A stretch of DNA of 64,000 nucleotides from Trametopsis cervina (GCA_022385755.1 MU278358.1:573133-637132), one strand, 5' to 3'. Shown: positions 37,217 through 50,816, counted from the first letter of the stretch. Program-made: numbers and translations. Notes: generated from the letters alone by a model not told the origin.

Positions 37217-38664
37217 ATGCAGCTCCGGATACTGAACATGAGGCAGGTCAACTACACTGAAGTGGCCGAGCAAGTGTACGACTTCGCGTCATCGAAATCT
37301 CCATTGGCACCCCTCGTGAAGGAGGCCCTGCAGGTGATAGAGGACGCCATAGATTCGTTTGGGTAAGCACGCCAAGCATCCAAAGCCCCCGCTGCTGCCC
37401 TCGCTGACGTCCCTCAAGGGCAGATCACGTAGCCATCAGCTTCAATGGTGGCAAAGATTGTACGTGCAATCGTTGACCCTATCTCGCTGTCCTCCTCGAC
37501 TCTGTCCTCGAGAGTACCGTACGGACGAGCTGCAAACATTCTGGAGACGAGTATCACCAGCCACACATCGCTTACCAAGGATATCATCTAGGCACGGTTC
37601 TTCTTCATCTAATCGCCGCCGCCATGGGCCACAGAACATCCACGGGGCAACAGTGCAAGTCCATACCTGCTCTCTATATCCCCGTCCCATCACCCTTCCA
37701 ATCACTGGAGCTATTCATCTACGACGCAGCCAAAGCCTACCATCTTGACATCTTCCACTGTTTGCCACCCCCCGAAAGTAATCAGCAGATAGAGAGCGTT
37801 ACGGAACCGAGTTCACCAGCGTCCACCACGGTGCGCTTCCCAGAGCATGCTCCTGCCAAAGCTAAGGGCGGCGAAGGCATGAAAGGCGCTCTCGCGGTCT
37901 ACAAGGAGCGCTTTCCACACATAGATGCTATTTTGATTGGCACACGGCGCACTGATCCCCATGGAGGTGCGCTGTCAGTTGTCATGTCGTCTTAATAAAC
38001 ATACTTACGCTATATGTCACCAATCCCAGCTAAACTGGGCACAAGAAATCCCACCGATCCTGATTGGCCCCGTTTCGAGAGAATCAACCCGATAATAGAT
38101 TGGACTTATTCGGATGTCTGGAATTTCCTGCGGACGTTCAACGTACCATACTGTGGATTGTATGACGAAGGGTGAATATTCAGGTCAAATTGTCTTGCAA
38201 GCGAACCCTGACGTGTCTACAGGTACACATCGCTAGGTTCGACCTACAATACATTCCCGAATCCCGCACTCCGGATCCTACATTCCTGCGAAAACTGTTC
38301 CCCGCAACACGCTGCAGAGACAGCTACACCGAACGCATCGACGGATACTCCAACATTGGCATCTATATTGCTCAAAACTGCGGGTCAAGCTCCGGAAGAT
38401 GATATTCTAGCACCCTCAATATCCCATGCGCATTATGACGGCATTCCGGACAATCTTATAGCGCTTCCTCTCAACAGCGCGGAAATGTGCATGGCTGACA
38501 CCGGTGAATGTCTCCCGGAGCGCAAACACGCCGCAAAAGCAGTGGAAGAACCCACCTGTACCCATGAACGTTATAGACCAGCATACGAGCTGGTTGACGG
38601 TAGTTTAGAGCGTGCTGGGCGTGCATCGCGGCCGAGACCTGACACTGTAGACGTGCAGGTATGA
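37217..38664 (+). CDS. FAD1: FAD synthase (FMN adenylyltransferase)
   Basis: Five exons fit in phase: 37217-37362, 37419-37459, 37592-37966, 38030-38171, 38223-38664. The enzyme transfers AMP from ATP to FMN to make FAD. It belongs to the PAPS-reductase/adenine-hydrolase fold: the P-loop-like motif is [16 protein letters not shown], assembled from exons 2 and 3. [40 protein letters not shown] and [15 protein letters not shown] are the FAD1 hallmarks. The first in-frame ATG is 37217; an ATG at 37238 is an alternative start. The C-terminal 80 residues after the conserved core are variable and hydrophilic. It is a housekeeping enzyme with no link to its neighbours. Confidence 0.93.
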
Positions 38665-39449
38665 GGCTACAGGGATGCAATCCACGCGAAGTATCACGGA
38701 GGTTGAGGAAATCTATGCCTGTATCGTTGTCGTAATCATGTAATTGGACTCTGCAAAGCTGATGATCCCTGGCTGTACTTATTTTTCTTGTACTCACGAA
38801 GTAATGGCCAATGCTGTCTAGACATCCGGATCATGGTGAGCTTCCTACCTGTCTGGCTGTTGTAAGTGACGCTATGAGCATCACACTACATCATCGTTCG
38901 CCATGGTACGCACTCAGCTGGCCCTGACATAGGCACAACACTTCGGAGATCACGATGAACGGATGCGGCGGTTGCGTCTATCGGTGTCCGGTACCTCATG
39001 TTTATTGTTGTGAAAGCCACCACGCTAGATGCTCGAGGTAAAGTAATAAGGAGAAAATCTCCAACGCTAATGATCATCTATTTCTTTTGTTCTCTCTTAT
39101 TCAGAGGCTAGCCATAATCTAGATAGATGCAACGGCCAATGCGTAATGCGCCCCAAACCTCGGCCACCATGTGCATCTGGATGTGTCTTTTCTTCCCAAC
39201 GACATTATAAGGTATCCGAAACCCACATCCTCGCCGTTTTTCAGACCCTCGAATCTCAGGGGCTTTGCAAGGCTGGCGAAGCTTATGCCATCCCAAAAGC
39301 TTTCTCTTCCGCCTCACTGATCACCTCCTCAACGGCACCTAGTATGGGATTTCGGCCACGGTGCACTACTAGGTAGGCGTAGGAAGGTAAAAGTCATATG
39401 CGCAGCGGACCACATGCACGCAATGAGGGAGGCGCGATGGCTACCGTGG
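38665..39449. other. Intergenic, no gene supported
   Basis: Open frames on both strands around 39108-39376 overlap each other and lack recognisable domains. The stretch is spacer between FAD1 and the pheromone promoter. Confidence 0.5.
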
Positions 39450-39852
39450 CCGTTCTAATTGTCAGTGTCTGACAATTGGAGAAAAGATCCGAACTACTTT
39501 GGGCGCGGTACGTACTGCAGTATGCCTCCGGAACGGCCATGCAGCAAGGCTAATTGTGTCGATATTGCCCTTAGCGCCCAGCGCCAGTGCGTTCTTGCCA
39601 CTTCCGGCATTGCCGTGAGGTCACGGCCAGACTAGCTAATTGTATTCTCGTTGAGAAGGGAGTGCGCCATGGCTCATTGCGTGCACGGAGCTGGAAATCT
39701 ATGCATCATCACCGGTAGCGATGACTTTTGTCTGACAGGATATAAAGAGCCTGTCAGGGTTCAGCGAGAACCCCCAATCCATCACCTGCATCGCAGACCA
39801 GCCAAACACAACTTACGAGACCACTCACCCACCTTCAAACTCGTAAACATCA
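39450..39852 (+). promoter_or_regulatory. Promoter of the right pheromone gene with TATA box and three conserved blocks
   Basis: TATAAAGAG at 39741-39749 lies about 110 bases before the ATG. Block C is at 39455-39479 (an inverted repeat, ATTGTCAG-TGT-CTGACAAT). Block B is at 39548-39560 (GGCTAATTGTGTC) and block A at 39621-39650 (TCACGGCC, 7 bases, CTAATTGTAT). The order and spacing match the promoter of the left pheromone gene to within about 40 bases. The TATA box and leader are also alike. Confidence 0.72.
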
Positions 39853-39969
39853 ATGGATTCCTACTTCACCATCGCTGCTCCCCTCGCTTCCGAGCAACCC
39901 CAAATGCCTCATGACGAGGAGACCACCCCGACCAACCCCGGCGGGAACAGTCAGTGCGTCATTGCCTGA
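39853..39969 (+). CDS. Mating pheromone precursor (lipopeptide, CaaX end CVIA)
   Basis: This is a 38-codon intronless gene starting MDSYFTIAAPLASEQ and ending GNSQCVIA-stop. The CVIA box is the classical farnesylation signal of fungal a-factor-like pheromones. It has the same length as the copy at 1575-1691. By hand alignment, 20 of the first 23 residues are identical against 7 of the last 15; diversification of the mature part is what is expected of pheromones with different receptor specificity. The precursor would be prenylated, trimmed and exported, then sensed by a STE3 receptor of a compatible nucleus. It is oriented opposite to the left copy and lies 28 kb from the receptor gene. Confidence 0.92.
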   Translation: MDSYFTIAAPLASEQPQMPHDEETTPTNPGGNSQCVIA

Positions 39970-40509
39970 GTTTGCACTCAGCAGGTATGTCGAGTCTACC
40001 ACTGCTATCATATTCCATTCGCTGACTGTTTGACAGAGCTGCGGCGTTGCCCTCCTTGGCCCGCAGACTCGTCACGTTTCGTTCATGCCTTCATCACGTA
40101 CACTGCGCCGATTTTAGCAGTAAATTATTCATTTCGTTCGACATTCTGGGATTTCCTTGGAGGAGAGGGAGGAAGAGGGAGCAAGTGTAGGATTGGACAG
40201 TGGATAGGTGCAACTTCGTCGATTTTCTGGGCACCAAGACTCATGGGGTGGAAGGGTCGGATTATACACTTGTAGTAACATTACTGTATCACATTCATCA
40301 GAATTCTGGTTAATTGTTGACCCGAATCGCACCAATGACCGATACCAGATTGTAAGAAACCAGGCTTGATGGGTAGGATGCGGGGACACTTCGCTGCTGC
40401 GTTGTGAAGGTCACGCCCCAGAGTGAACTCACTTGCACGCGTTGTCGTCTGAAGAGTCGAGATAGCAGCTAAAATAAGTTGATATAGTGATCTGTATACA
40501 AGTTCTCCA
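39970..40509. other. Intergenic, convergent 3' flanks
   Basis: The stretch lies between the pheromone gene (+) and the end of MRE11 (-). An 81-codon plus frame at 40030 shows no domain. Confidence 0.5.
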
Positions 40510-43379
40510 TTAATCATCGTCGCTATCAACCTGCAGAAGAACATGAGTACTGAGTGGTGAGATAGAACGGATCGCTTACCATTTCTGCGGCTTTCTTTCT
40601 CCCCCTCGTAGCTGCAGCGCGAGGGGCACGGGACGTCGTTGGCGCGAAACTCAGCGTAGCCTGTTTTGCAGACGCTGCGGCCGTTTTCTTGGCTGGAGCT
40701 TTTTTCGCCTTTGTAGCTGGTTGACTGTTGAGAGGTAAGCAAGGTCATCAGAGTCTTGACGGCTCGATACTCGCCTCAGAACGGCTGCTCGGTTGGTACG
40801 TTTCGGCGGAGCCACCTCCTCTACCTCCTCATCGTCATCTTCTTCGTCGTCATCATCGGAAACCACCTAATAACATACAACTCAGTTAAAGATCCTCAGG
40901 TAGAGAATATCAGATATCGTTTACGTCTTTCTTCCCCCGTTTAGCAGGGGCCTTCTTTGCCGGAGCTTTCTTGGTCGCAGCGGCCGTCTTTCCTCTAGTA
41001 GTCTTCTTCGGGGGAGCAGGCTCCTCATCATCAGAGCCAGGTCCGTCGAAGTCCATCATCATGGAGTCTACGGACTCTGCATCAGAAGTTGCACGAGCTT
41101 TGCCCTGGTGACACAAAATCAGGATGCCAAGGTCCAAATTGAAGATGGGCAAATGTACGGACCTTTGTAGTCTTGATTTCCCCTTCGCCTCTCGTTTGAC
41201 GATAGACCTGTTCCTGCTCCTCTCGCGCTTTCCCAACCTATGATCCGTTTTGTGATTGGGACCATCTCTATGGGCAGGAATCACTTACAAGCTCTTCAAG
41301 ATCATCCTCCTCAATATCGACGTCTTTGCCATTGGTCTGTACATTGCCCATCAACTTTTTCAGTGAAGAGGTAACATGTCTGTGGACCGTATGTGTGAGG
41401 GAGGGCCAGGTGTCTGTTACTGAGAATTTACCTTGAAATTGAATGGATGTCGTCCTTGTCGACGAACATCTCGATAGCATCGGACATACCGAGTTCGCCC
41501 AGTAGTTGCAACTCCTGTGCAGATAGGTATTCATGTACCAGTGTATGTACGCGTACTTTGGAGAGTTTCTCAGCATTGGTCAAATCGGGATCGTCAATGC
41601 TGAGCTCAGGCTTTTCAATCACGACTTTGTCAGAACGCGCATTCCGCTTGGAGCGATGGAATACTAGAACATCACGGGGGTTTGCGATTTGCCCTTGGAA
41701 CTCTTGACCGAAGCGAACGGGATTGGACGTCTCGGTGACACCGGTCGTATCAACCTTCAGAGGACTCAGCACGAAAGTTCACATCCAATATTAGTCCAAT
41801 CATACCTTGAGTCTGACCAGAGGAAGCATGCGAGGCAATTCAGGCTCGCCTTCTTGTTTGGCACGCTCGTTCCGTTCATCCCACTGCTGGTTCGCCTTTT
41901 CGATTAGCTCGTTGACCTATAAACTCCACGTAAGAATACATGACCCCTCCTGCACGGCACACACATCACCTTTGCTCGAAGGAATTTCGTTATGGCCATC
42001 CGATCATTGAGGTCGAAATCTCCGTCTTCCGCAGCGTCACTCAGGACGACCTCATCCAATACGAAGGGCCGGACGGTACGCAATGGTATTGGAGTCAATC
42101 GATATTCTTTCCCTTGCACTTCAAGGAGTGCTACATGCCTATCGTCATACGATCAGTCCTGATTCACCGCCTGCCCATAGCTAATTTAACTTACTTCTCA
42201 AGAGATTCGCCGTCTGCTAACGAGGTAGCCACCGACGAGCCCGGTTGACAGATATGATAGCGCTTTCCAGCGACATCTTCTGGCTGTATGCGACAGTCAT
42301 GTTCATGCCCCCACATGACAAAATCGATGCTGTCGTCGAACATGCCTTCTGGTACGGACTGTTGTGGGCCATGAGGAACCCTTAAAATCAATAGTCAGCT
42401 CGGCGCATGCTATAGCGTGATACCGGAAAGCTCACCGATTTTGATGTAAGAGCAGGATGTTGAACCAGTCGTTCTTGTCTTTTGGCATATACATCTTGAC
42501 TCGATTGCTTCTCAGCTCAAAGTGCATGCGTGCATCTTTGACGTTACCGATGCCATATAATGCAAGCCTTGAGTTTCCCTTTCGAAGGAGGACGGGCTTG
42601 ATTGCTAGCCCTTCTTGCTGTGGACCTTCGGCATTCATAGTATGGGGAAGATCAATTTTGCCAATGTAGTTCATGAGCCCGCTGACAGAAAGCATATCAA
42701 GAGCGCATAATGCTCCCTCCTGCCTCAAGAATTCTCAGAATACGTTTGAATAGGCAACTTTGCACTCACTGGGCCAGCGCCTTGAGGGTCATCGTGATTG
42801 CCGTGTATCGAGAACACAGGCATACCGACATTCAAGTTTGGGTCCTCATAGTTGACAGCTGGAAAGCTGAACAAAGCATGCATAAGTACTTTGGGCATTG
42901 AGATGCGGAAGAATCGCGCACGAGAAGCCTGCTGCTTTCCCTGCGTCTGGATCACTGAGGAGTTCGATCTGAACAGGTCGGTCGTTCAGACAATACTCGC
43001 GAAGGAGTGCCATCACTTGGTAAAGGGTGTCACGGGATGGTCTATTTTCATGAAACAGATCACCAGCAAGGAGCACAAAGTCCACCTGTTATTTTTGAGC
43101 ATTGTGTGGCCGGGTGTTGGCACAACGTCTGCTTACGTCGTGCTTCACTGCCAGTTGCAGTATTTCTCGAAAAGTGTTGATCGAATCTTGACCCCGCACA
43201 GGATCACGCTCCAAGTATCCAATATGATTATCAGTTGCTAACATGATTCGAAATGTGTCCTCAGGAACTAAACGCGATGAGCTGGCTTTGCCACACGCTA
43301 ATTAACAATCCGTAGACTCACACGCGTTCTCCTCTACTTGAGGAGCCTCTGACATTTGAAGAGCATCCGTCTGTTCCAT
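40510..43379 (-). CDS. MRE11: MRE11 double-strand break repair nuclease
   Basis: MRE11 is the nuclease of the MRE11-RAD50-NBS1 complex. It resects DNA breaks and acts at telomeres and in meiosis. The start is [13 protein letters not shown]. The five phosphoesterase motifs are all present: [50 protein letters not shown] and [11 protein letters not shown]. The DNA-binding cap region follows, then PGSSVATSL and [11 protein letters not shown]. The C-terminus is a long run of alternating acidic patches and basic Lys/Arg/Pro patches ([29 protein letters not shown]), with QATLSFAP near the end and a final VDSDDD. The basic C-terminus binds DNA in other MRE11 proteins. Length and motif order are complete; about ten introns. 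Confidence 0.95.
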
Positions 43380-43657
43380 CTCATATATTATATCCTAGCG
43401 CCGTAAGAAATCGACCGTGTCGTGAATGAGGAGATGTAGCAGTAAGCGGGATAGAACAAGTGGTCTGAGAAATGATAACTGCTTGGACGCGACGCGACGC
43501 GTCAAACATCTTACCTAAACCAGTAATTCGATAGACGCTAGGCACGGTCGTGTGCTGTCCACTGCTGTCCTTCTGGCTTGCTCTTCCTCCATCTTTACAT
43601 CGGCTCTCTCATTTACACGGCGGTTGAGAGTAGCTCAGACATCTTTTAGACACGAAA

Positions 43658-45011
43658 ATGGCATCTTCCGGGCAGAATGCTCACTCACGAGCAGCCGTGG
43701 TAAGTCCAGACATCGCTCACCTGCTGTATTCGCTAAATGGATATAACGACGTATAGATTGGCACGGTTCTATTCTATTTGGTGGCGGCTCTGGCGGTAAG
43801 CACCTCGAGGTCTTTTGCAATGTTCTTAGAATCTTACTGTACGTCCAGATGGTAGTGGCGTACGTGACTTGGCTGCCGTTCAATGTCGTTTCTGACATCT
43901 TTGCAGCAACAAATGGGTCCTCAACGAGACAGACGTCCCGCTGTTCTTCTTGTGCGCGCAGCTTGCTATTGCTGTTGCGTTATTTCTGGTTGCGCATGCA
44001 CTGGGCCTCCTACAACTGCCTCTACAATTCGATATAGAAGTAGTCAAGGGGTTGATACCTATGATCGGATTGAACGTACTCGGATTGAGGTTTGCACCCG
44101 GGTCTTTATCATAGTCTGCACCAACTAACCGTGCTACAGTTTCAGCAACTATACGCTTAAGTTCGTTGATGCATCTTTCTACCAAGTCGCGCGAGGCATG
44201 GTCCTTCCCTTCACAGTCGGGACCTCGTACATCTTCCTTCACTCCCGCCCTTCACTGCTGGTGTTCTTCGCCTGCTTCATCGTCACCATGGGCTTCTTCG
44301 TTGGTGTATTCCTCGACGGAACCAGTGTCTCTGTCGTTGGTGTCTCGTTCGGAGTCGCAAGCTCTATGATTACCGCCATGCATTCCGTCGTAATCAAGAA
44401 AAGTCTCGAAGTTGTCAAGGGGAGCGCACTGCACCTCTCCTGGTACACGAATCTGTATAGCGCTATGATCCTACTGCCAGTCCTTCTTCTAGTCGGCGAG
44501 GGTCCTGGCGTAATTGAGCTTCTGACCGGAAGCACCGTGAAGGATTCACTTTCGACATTCCTCTGGGGCTCCGCTATCACGGTAAGCTCTTAGAGAATGC
44601 ACGCGATCGTCTATTGACATTGTCATCCTGCAGGGTGTGCTAGGATTCTTGATGAGCATTGCCAGTTTGCTTTCAATCAAGGTCACATCACCTATCACAC
44701 ATATGGTTTCATCAGCTGTCCGCGGGGTTGCTGCATCTCTACTCGGTGTACGCTTCTTCGAGGACGTCATAAGCAGGTATGTGTACTGTATGAGTACAGT
44801 GGATCCCTGGTTCTCATCAGATATATTTCCCAGCGGGCGAGCTGCATCAATAGGTATCATCCTGGCCGGCTCAATCTTTTACACTTGGGTGAAGCACAAA
44901 GAATCAGAAAGTGCGAAACATGCATCCTACAATCAGGTACCCCTGGAAGACGTCGAGGAAGGCAAAGGCGACTTGTCTCCCACCAGGCGTTCCCGCACCC
45001 CCGCAGATTAG
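43658..45011 (+). CDS. GDP-fucose-type nucleotide-sugar transporter (SLC35C1-like)
   Basis: The gene starts MASSGQNAHSRAAV (exon 43658-43699) and codes a DMT-fold transporter with about ten hydrophobic helices. Compared with human SLC35C1 from memory of the family, the best shared segments are VSFGVASSMITAMHSVVIKK, KGSALHLSWYTNLYSAM and LLPVLLLVGE. Another is SIKVTSPITHMVSSAVRG followed by a C-terminal FYTWVK. This pattern is that of Golgi GDP-fucose transporters rather than UDP-sugar or triose-phosphate members. The tail is hydrophilic (NQVPLEDVEEGKGD). It should exchange GDP-fucose for GMP across the Golgi membrane, using the product of the two enzymes at 11939-16409. GDP-mannose transport is the main alternative. 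Confidence 0.8.
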
Positions 45012-45486
45012 ACGTGCTGGACATTCTAATGGCTATAATTCTGGACTCGTTGGTAAACAATAATTGAAAATACGCGCCTCCTCCTAGGACTTATATATTG
45101 TAGCAAGGAAACGGTTGGAATATGTCTTCCAGATTTATAGACTAGAACGTGATTTATATCTCAGCCCTACATGGGTCTGTAATACACAGCCAGGGTTTTC
45201 GGTGCATATACCTACGTCTTACATGTTTCCCCATGCCACCTCTGATCCCTCCATAACGCAAGGCTACAAATCATTGTACGAAAGCGTGCAATTTGTCCGT
45301 ACGCGAGCCTCTGGTCTTTGATTTCACGTGCATAACGCGGAATTCAGCTGCTCACGCAACACACGCCGGCTGTTTACCACATCATCACCGGGATGAGACG
45401 CTTCGGTGGATTGGACCCCAATGCTTCAAGATACAGGCAACTAGAGCTGCCAGCAACTGCTACTACTGCATCGAAGGTGTGAGCCG
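45012..45486. other. Intergenic, transporter 3' end and VWA8 upstream region
   Basis: A short open stretch from an ATG at about 45393 (MRRFGGLDPNASRYRQ) runs up to the VWA8 start but ends in a stop six bases before the chosen ATG. It may be leader sequence or an upstream open frame. Confidence 0.4.
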
Positions 45487-48400
45487 ATGGCGGAACGACG
45501 TTTGACTCGCCTCTTGCAAGAGCTTGCGCAACCCTCTCCGGTGATAGGCACATTGAGACTTGGTGAAATCGCGTTCGAAGTTCGCACTGCAAGCTCCCCC
45601 ACAAGACTCCCCCACTCGGAACGCACTATTCTGGATGCAAACGATGTTTTTAACAGTGACAATCTATATTTCATGCTTCAGAAGTATCTGCTCGGACAAG
45701 ATATCTTTCTGCTCTCCCAGCCTGGTCCTTATGCCCGAAGACTGGCTATGACGTTCTGTAGGTGAGCAAGAAACGGTCTTCGACACATCCGTCTGTGTCG
45801 GCTAAACGATTTTACAGCATTACCAACATAGAGTATGAGTTTATCTCATTACATAGAGATGTCGGGGAAACTGAGTTGAAGCAGGGAAGAGAGCTCAGAC
45901 GCGGTGGCAATCTGAGTTATGTGGACAGCGCTGCGGTGAGAGCAGCGAAGCATGGTCGAATTTTAATCATAGAGGGGATAGAGAAAGCCGAGAGGGGCAT
46001 AATGCCTGTGAGTTGTTATATCCGCACTACCCCGGTCATAATACTGAAGAATGCCTAACCATAGGTCTTGAATAACCTTCTTGAGAACCGCGAAATGTAC
46101 GTCTCGGGCATCTTCATGAGGCGTGTGGAATATAAATTATATTTCCCCAAGGAATTTAGACGATGGTACCCACATAATACATCAAGATCGCTACTTCATG
46201 CTCGAATCCGCTCACAAGAAGGACGCGCTTGGAAAGCGGTTCATCCCCGCTCACAAGAACTTCAGAGTTATTGCTATCGCGGCGCCGGTACCCCCATATA
46301 CAGGATATCCCATTGATCCTCCCTTCCGTAGTCGATTTCAGGCGCGGTTCATAGACCCCGTTGGTGCTCTTTTATCTTTGAGCTCAGCAGTGAACCCTTC
46401 ACATCCTGCTTCGGCAACACTATATAACAAGCTTCAGCAGATCATATTGGCGACACAGTATGCAAGTGAATCCAATAGCACTGTCGATACCGCTGCGAAG
46501 TCCAATCTTCGTGCTTTCCCTCAGACTGCACTGGTGAAACTACGTGCGTTGCTCTCCGTATTCCCTCCACCGCCAATACTCTCGCCACACCAACTAGCCA
46601 AACTTGTGTTGGCTCTACATCCAGGATTATTGCACGCGTCGTTCGTTGTATGGAGCATGCTCTCACATCAATGCGAAGATGCTGGCCTGGGTCCGTTAGG
46701 TAGCCCGTCGTTGAGCGGCGAGGAGGATGACTATGGACTTCTGGGATACCGTCTGTTATCTACTCAGAGGGAGTCTGACAGGACCGTGCAGGTGTCCTTT
46801 TTACTGCAGGACTCTTCTACTCCTCTTACACTTTCCGTTCTTGGTGGACCAAATGAACTGCTTCAATTTCCCTGGCAAGACACGCAAAGGCCGGAATTTT
46901 TGGCAACGGAGAGGTTCATGGGACTTCTTACCTGCATTCTGCAATCCCATGCCCTCGGTTGGGACATATCATACGTGCCTCCAGTCTTACCTTCTACGGC
47001 CTCGTGCTCGACAACCACTCTAGTTCGGACGTTCGCAGCTCTGCTTGGTTATGAAGTAGATTCTGTGCACTTATACAAGGAACTTGGTGGTCGAGAACTT
47101 ATTATGCGACGCCAAGTTCAGGATGGCGGGGCTACTTCATGGGTACCGAGGTATGTGTATGGTGGCACGACAATTTACTCCATTACTCCATTAATCTAAA
47201 CACCACAGTCCATTGATCGAAGGCGCATTGCAAGGGAGATTAGTACATTTATCCGGAATTGATGTAATTGGACCGACCGCTGGCTCCCTGGCTCGATTGA
47301 TGCAAGATAGAGAAACGGAACTATGGGAAGGTACACGTATAGTGCAGCAGGCAGATTTAGAAGAGGTACGTATGCCCATACATACCATATAACATCACCT
47401 GACATCACTTACATAGACCGCATCCGGGGAGCTTTCCGTCGTGCACCCCTCATTCCGGATTATAGTGACAGCTTCCAAGTCACTTCCTCTGAAAGACTGG
47501 CTATCTGACGAGCACTCGAACATGTTCTTCCCGATACTCGCTCTTCCCATGGCACCTAATGAAGAGGGTACGGTGCTGCGCCAGACCGGATGCTCCTCCG
47601 AGCTGGTGGACATACTTCTCCAATTCGCAGATAAGTACAGGATGAGTATGACATCCGATCTTGTACAGAAGAACAGGAAGCTTGGAACAAGGGCCCTGGC
47701 TAGAATAGCTAGTCGACTATCCCGATTCCCGGGATACGCAGATTTATATGCTTTACTCTGCCATGCAGTCTTGGCAGAGTTCTTACCAGCTACAGAGCGA
47801 ATTAATCTGAACAACATCTTTGAAGAGCTTGATATTCAGAAGAAAACGCCTCCAGTACGTCCGCAGTCTTTATTGAATCCAGCCCTGCTGAAGCCAGAAG
47901 CTGCAATAGTTTCACCCCCCTCCAAGTGTGCATGCCCACAAACTCATATTCCCCGCCCCTAGCGGCCACGACGCCACCCCAGTCCAGATAGCTTGCTTCA
48001 ACGCTGCGGAAGATGCAGAAGGCACTGCTTCTCATATCCCACATATGAACAACTTCTATGACAATAGTTTGCAGACTGCCTTGATGCGCGATTTGGCTAT
48101 CGACATGGAGGTCCTCGGAGAACATCTCGTTTTACTTGGGAATCAAGTAGGAATCCCGTTTGTTCTCACACTCCGCATGTTTACTGAGGATGACTCAGGG
48201 TGTTGGGAAGAATAAAGTCGTTGATAGGTAGGGTGTTTATACTCAGATCTTCACTTCGATCACTGACCCGGCATTGCTAGATTGTGTCAGGTAAGAAGCG
48301 AACCCACACGTAATGGCCTATGACATAACATGCAACTAGCTATTACAACGACCACGCGAATACATACAATTGCACCGAGACAGTACGGTCAACCAGTTGA

Positions 48401-50816
48401 TGTTTACAACATCATTAGAAGGCGGCGTCATGCAATACACCGACTCTCCTCTCCTTCGGGCCATCAAGTATGGTCGGGTAATTATCATCGACGAAGCAGA
48501 TAAGGCACCGGAACACGTCGTTGCAATCTTCAAGAGCCTCGCAGGGCAGGGAGAGCTGACTCTAACTGACGGACGCCGAGTTCGCCGCCAAAAGGAGAGA
48601 GAATCCGATATTGTCGTCCACCCAAATTTCCGATTGATCTTACTGGCCAACAGGCCAGGTTATCGTAAGTGATTGTTCAGTATACTAGGGACGCACAAGT
48701 GCTGAGCACGGCCGCACAGCTTTCCTTGGCAATCATTTCCTACAGGTCCTTGGGGATAATTTCAGTTGCCACTCCGTAACAAATCCGGATATGCAAAGTG
48801 AAAGGAGACTCCTAGAACAACTCGCTCCCTCGATCAGCGAAGACCTCATCCTTCGTCTTGTTGCTGCTTTCCAAGACCTCAGACACGCCTACGAGTCAGG
48901 CGTGCTCACATATCCATATTCTCTGCGAGGTGTGTCTCTTCCGGAAATCAAATAATGTCTTATTCAAATGTCGCGTGCAACAGAGCTGATCAACCTGGTA
49001 CGCCACATTCAAGAATACCCGCAAGATCCGTTGGAAACTGCCATTCGGAATATATTTGATTTCGATGTGTACAAGCCTGCGACGACAGCGAAACTTGCGG
49101 AAATTCTGGATCATCATGGGTTTGTCCACCTCTCGGAACGAGGATATAAATCCCTCCTGACCCATTTTTAGGCTGATTGTCAAACGAGTCGGGTTGGAGG
49201 CGGCCAGGGAAGCTGCCCGCAAGCGCGTGTTAGATGTCAAATATGAACCCAGAGACACGTCTTTGTCAAACCCGAAGCATGGTAAGGATGATCCTAAGAA
49301 TGAAGCGCATACCGGTGGAAACACATGGGCTGGAGGAGTCAGTCATATTCTACGTTAGATTAATTGGCAACAAACTGACGCGTCTCGATATGTCAGAGTG
49401 GTGGACGTGATACAGCTGGGATGGGTGGCATTGGGGGCTATAAACGTCTCTACAAAGGGCACGATATTAAGCAGGTGTCAAACGAAACAAAGGACGCTGT
49501 ACCAGACCATGTCAAGGAGAAAGCGCGTGAGATGGCTCGGCAGGAGCTTGCTCGTCGTCTGGAGGAGTTGAACATGACTCCGACTGAAGCTAAGAGCTAT
49601 GGAAGTCATTTGGAGGCAGTGCAGGGGCACATCGCGCAGTTGTTTGAACTGTTGGAAAGTATGTCATTTTCCAGTATTGCGTTCTTAGTACATGCTCATC
49701 ATGCATCAGATCTGGCGGCGAAAGAAGAGGAGCGGGTCTGGGTGAAGCGTCAAACGGACGGAGAACTTGATGATACTCGTCTTACAGAGGGTTTGACTGG
49801 TGAAGCTACAGTCTACAAACGACGAGGAATGGCGAAACCAGAGCCGGGCCGCCCTCAGATCAAGCAAGTCCTGTTTTGCGACCATCGTGTCAATGCTCAT
49901 GCGGCTTTGCGTTTCGCAGACCTAAGCGAATTAGATTCCTTTTCGACATTAGTGCATCTATGTATGTCCCGAATTAGCTCTAACTAACCGACCTCATGCC
50001 TTCGCCAGGTACCGTTTCCAATATGATGGCCGTCTGGCTCGAAGTCTAGAGACCGCAGTCATGCTGATGGAGACTTTCTCCCAGCTGAGTAGGCAGGACA
50101 AATATGTATGGGATGTGCGTATTCGTCTCGGTCTCATATAACGTCGCGTCTCATTTCTATCCGAAAAAACAGATGGTAGGCCACGTAAGAATTGCCTTCT
50201 CTTCTCTCGTTTCAAATTTCTCACTTCGCTGCACTAGTGCGGAGACTCGCCCGATGTCATGCTGGTAGAAGCACACCACCCGCCGGCTGAGCTTCGCGAC
50301 AGGTGGAAGGTGGTAGAGAAGATGGACTTGACTACTCAGTATACGTTTGCCGGCGATTACACAGGTGATGACAATCTCCGGCCTTCATTGAATTCATTAG
50401 TTAACACCTGTCTTATTTTGTAGTTGAGGCGCTCCATAAGGCTGTTAATGAAGTCGCAAAGTTCGATGCCGGTAAGGTTGTATTTTCACTCATTGTAAAT
50501 TGGAGCTGACCCGTGCTAGACGAGTGGTTTGTTATTGCAATCACGGACGCCAACTTTGGTCAATACAACATATCTGCTGAACAGCTGAAACGAACCATGT
50601 CACTGCAGCCGAAGGTCAAGACTGCTTTGATTTGCATAGGAGAGGGTGCGGAAGCTGCCTGGTGGGATCTTCACTTCAGTTTACGTTGCCTATGCTGATG
50701 GGCCCGTACTTTCTAGGATTCCAAAGCAACTACCGGGAAGCGGCTACCGGGTGAGCAATACCGCTGAGATACCAGCAGTTTTCAGGACCATATTATCAAG
50801 TATGGTTGAGCACTAG
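45487..50816 (+). CDS. VWA8-like AAA+ ATPase with von Willebrand factor A domain
   Basis: A large multi-exon gene (about 15 introns) of the VWA8 family, a dynein/midasin-related AAA+ protein found in mitochondria of animals. The first AAA unit reads TLRLGEIAFEV, then LLSQPGPYARRLAM (a degenerate Walker A as in VWA8) and ISLHRDVGETELKQGREL. A second unit has LLGNQGVGKNKVVDRL (across an intron), VIIIDEADKAPEHV (Walker B) and FRLILLANRPGY. A Gly-rich linker follows (GGSGGRDTAGMGGIGGY), then the VWA part with YDGRLARSLETAVMLMETF and EWFVIAITDANFGQYN. The protein ends RTILSSMVEH. The start at 45487 is the first ATG in frame with conserved sequence. The molecular role of VWA8 is poorly known. Confidence 0.85.
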
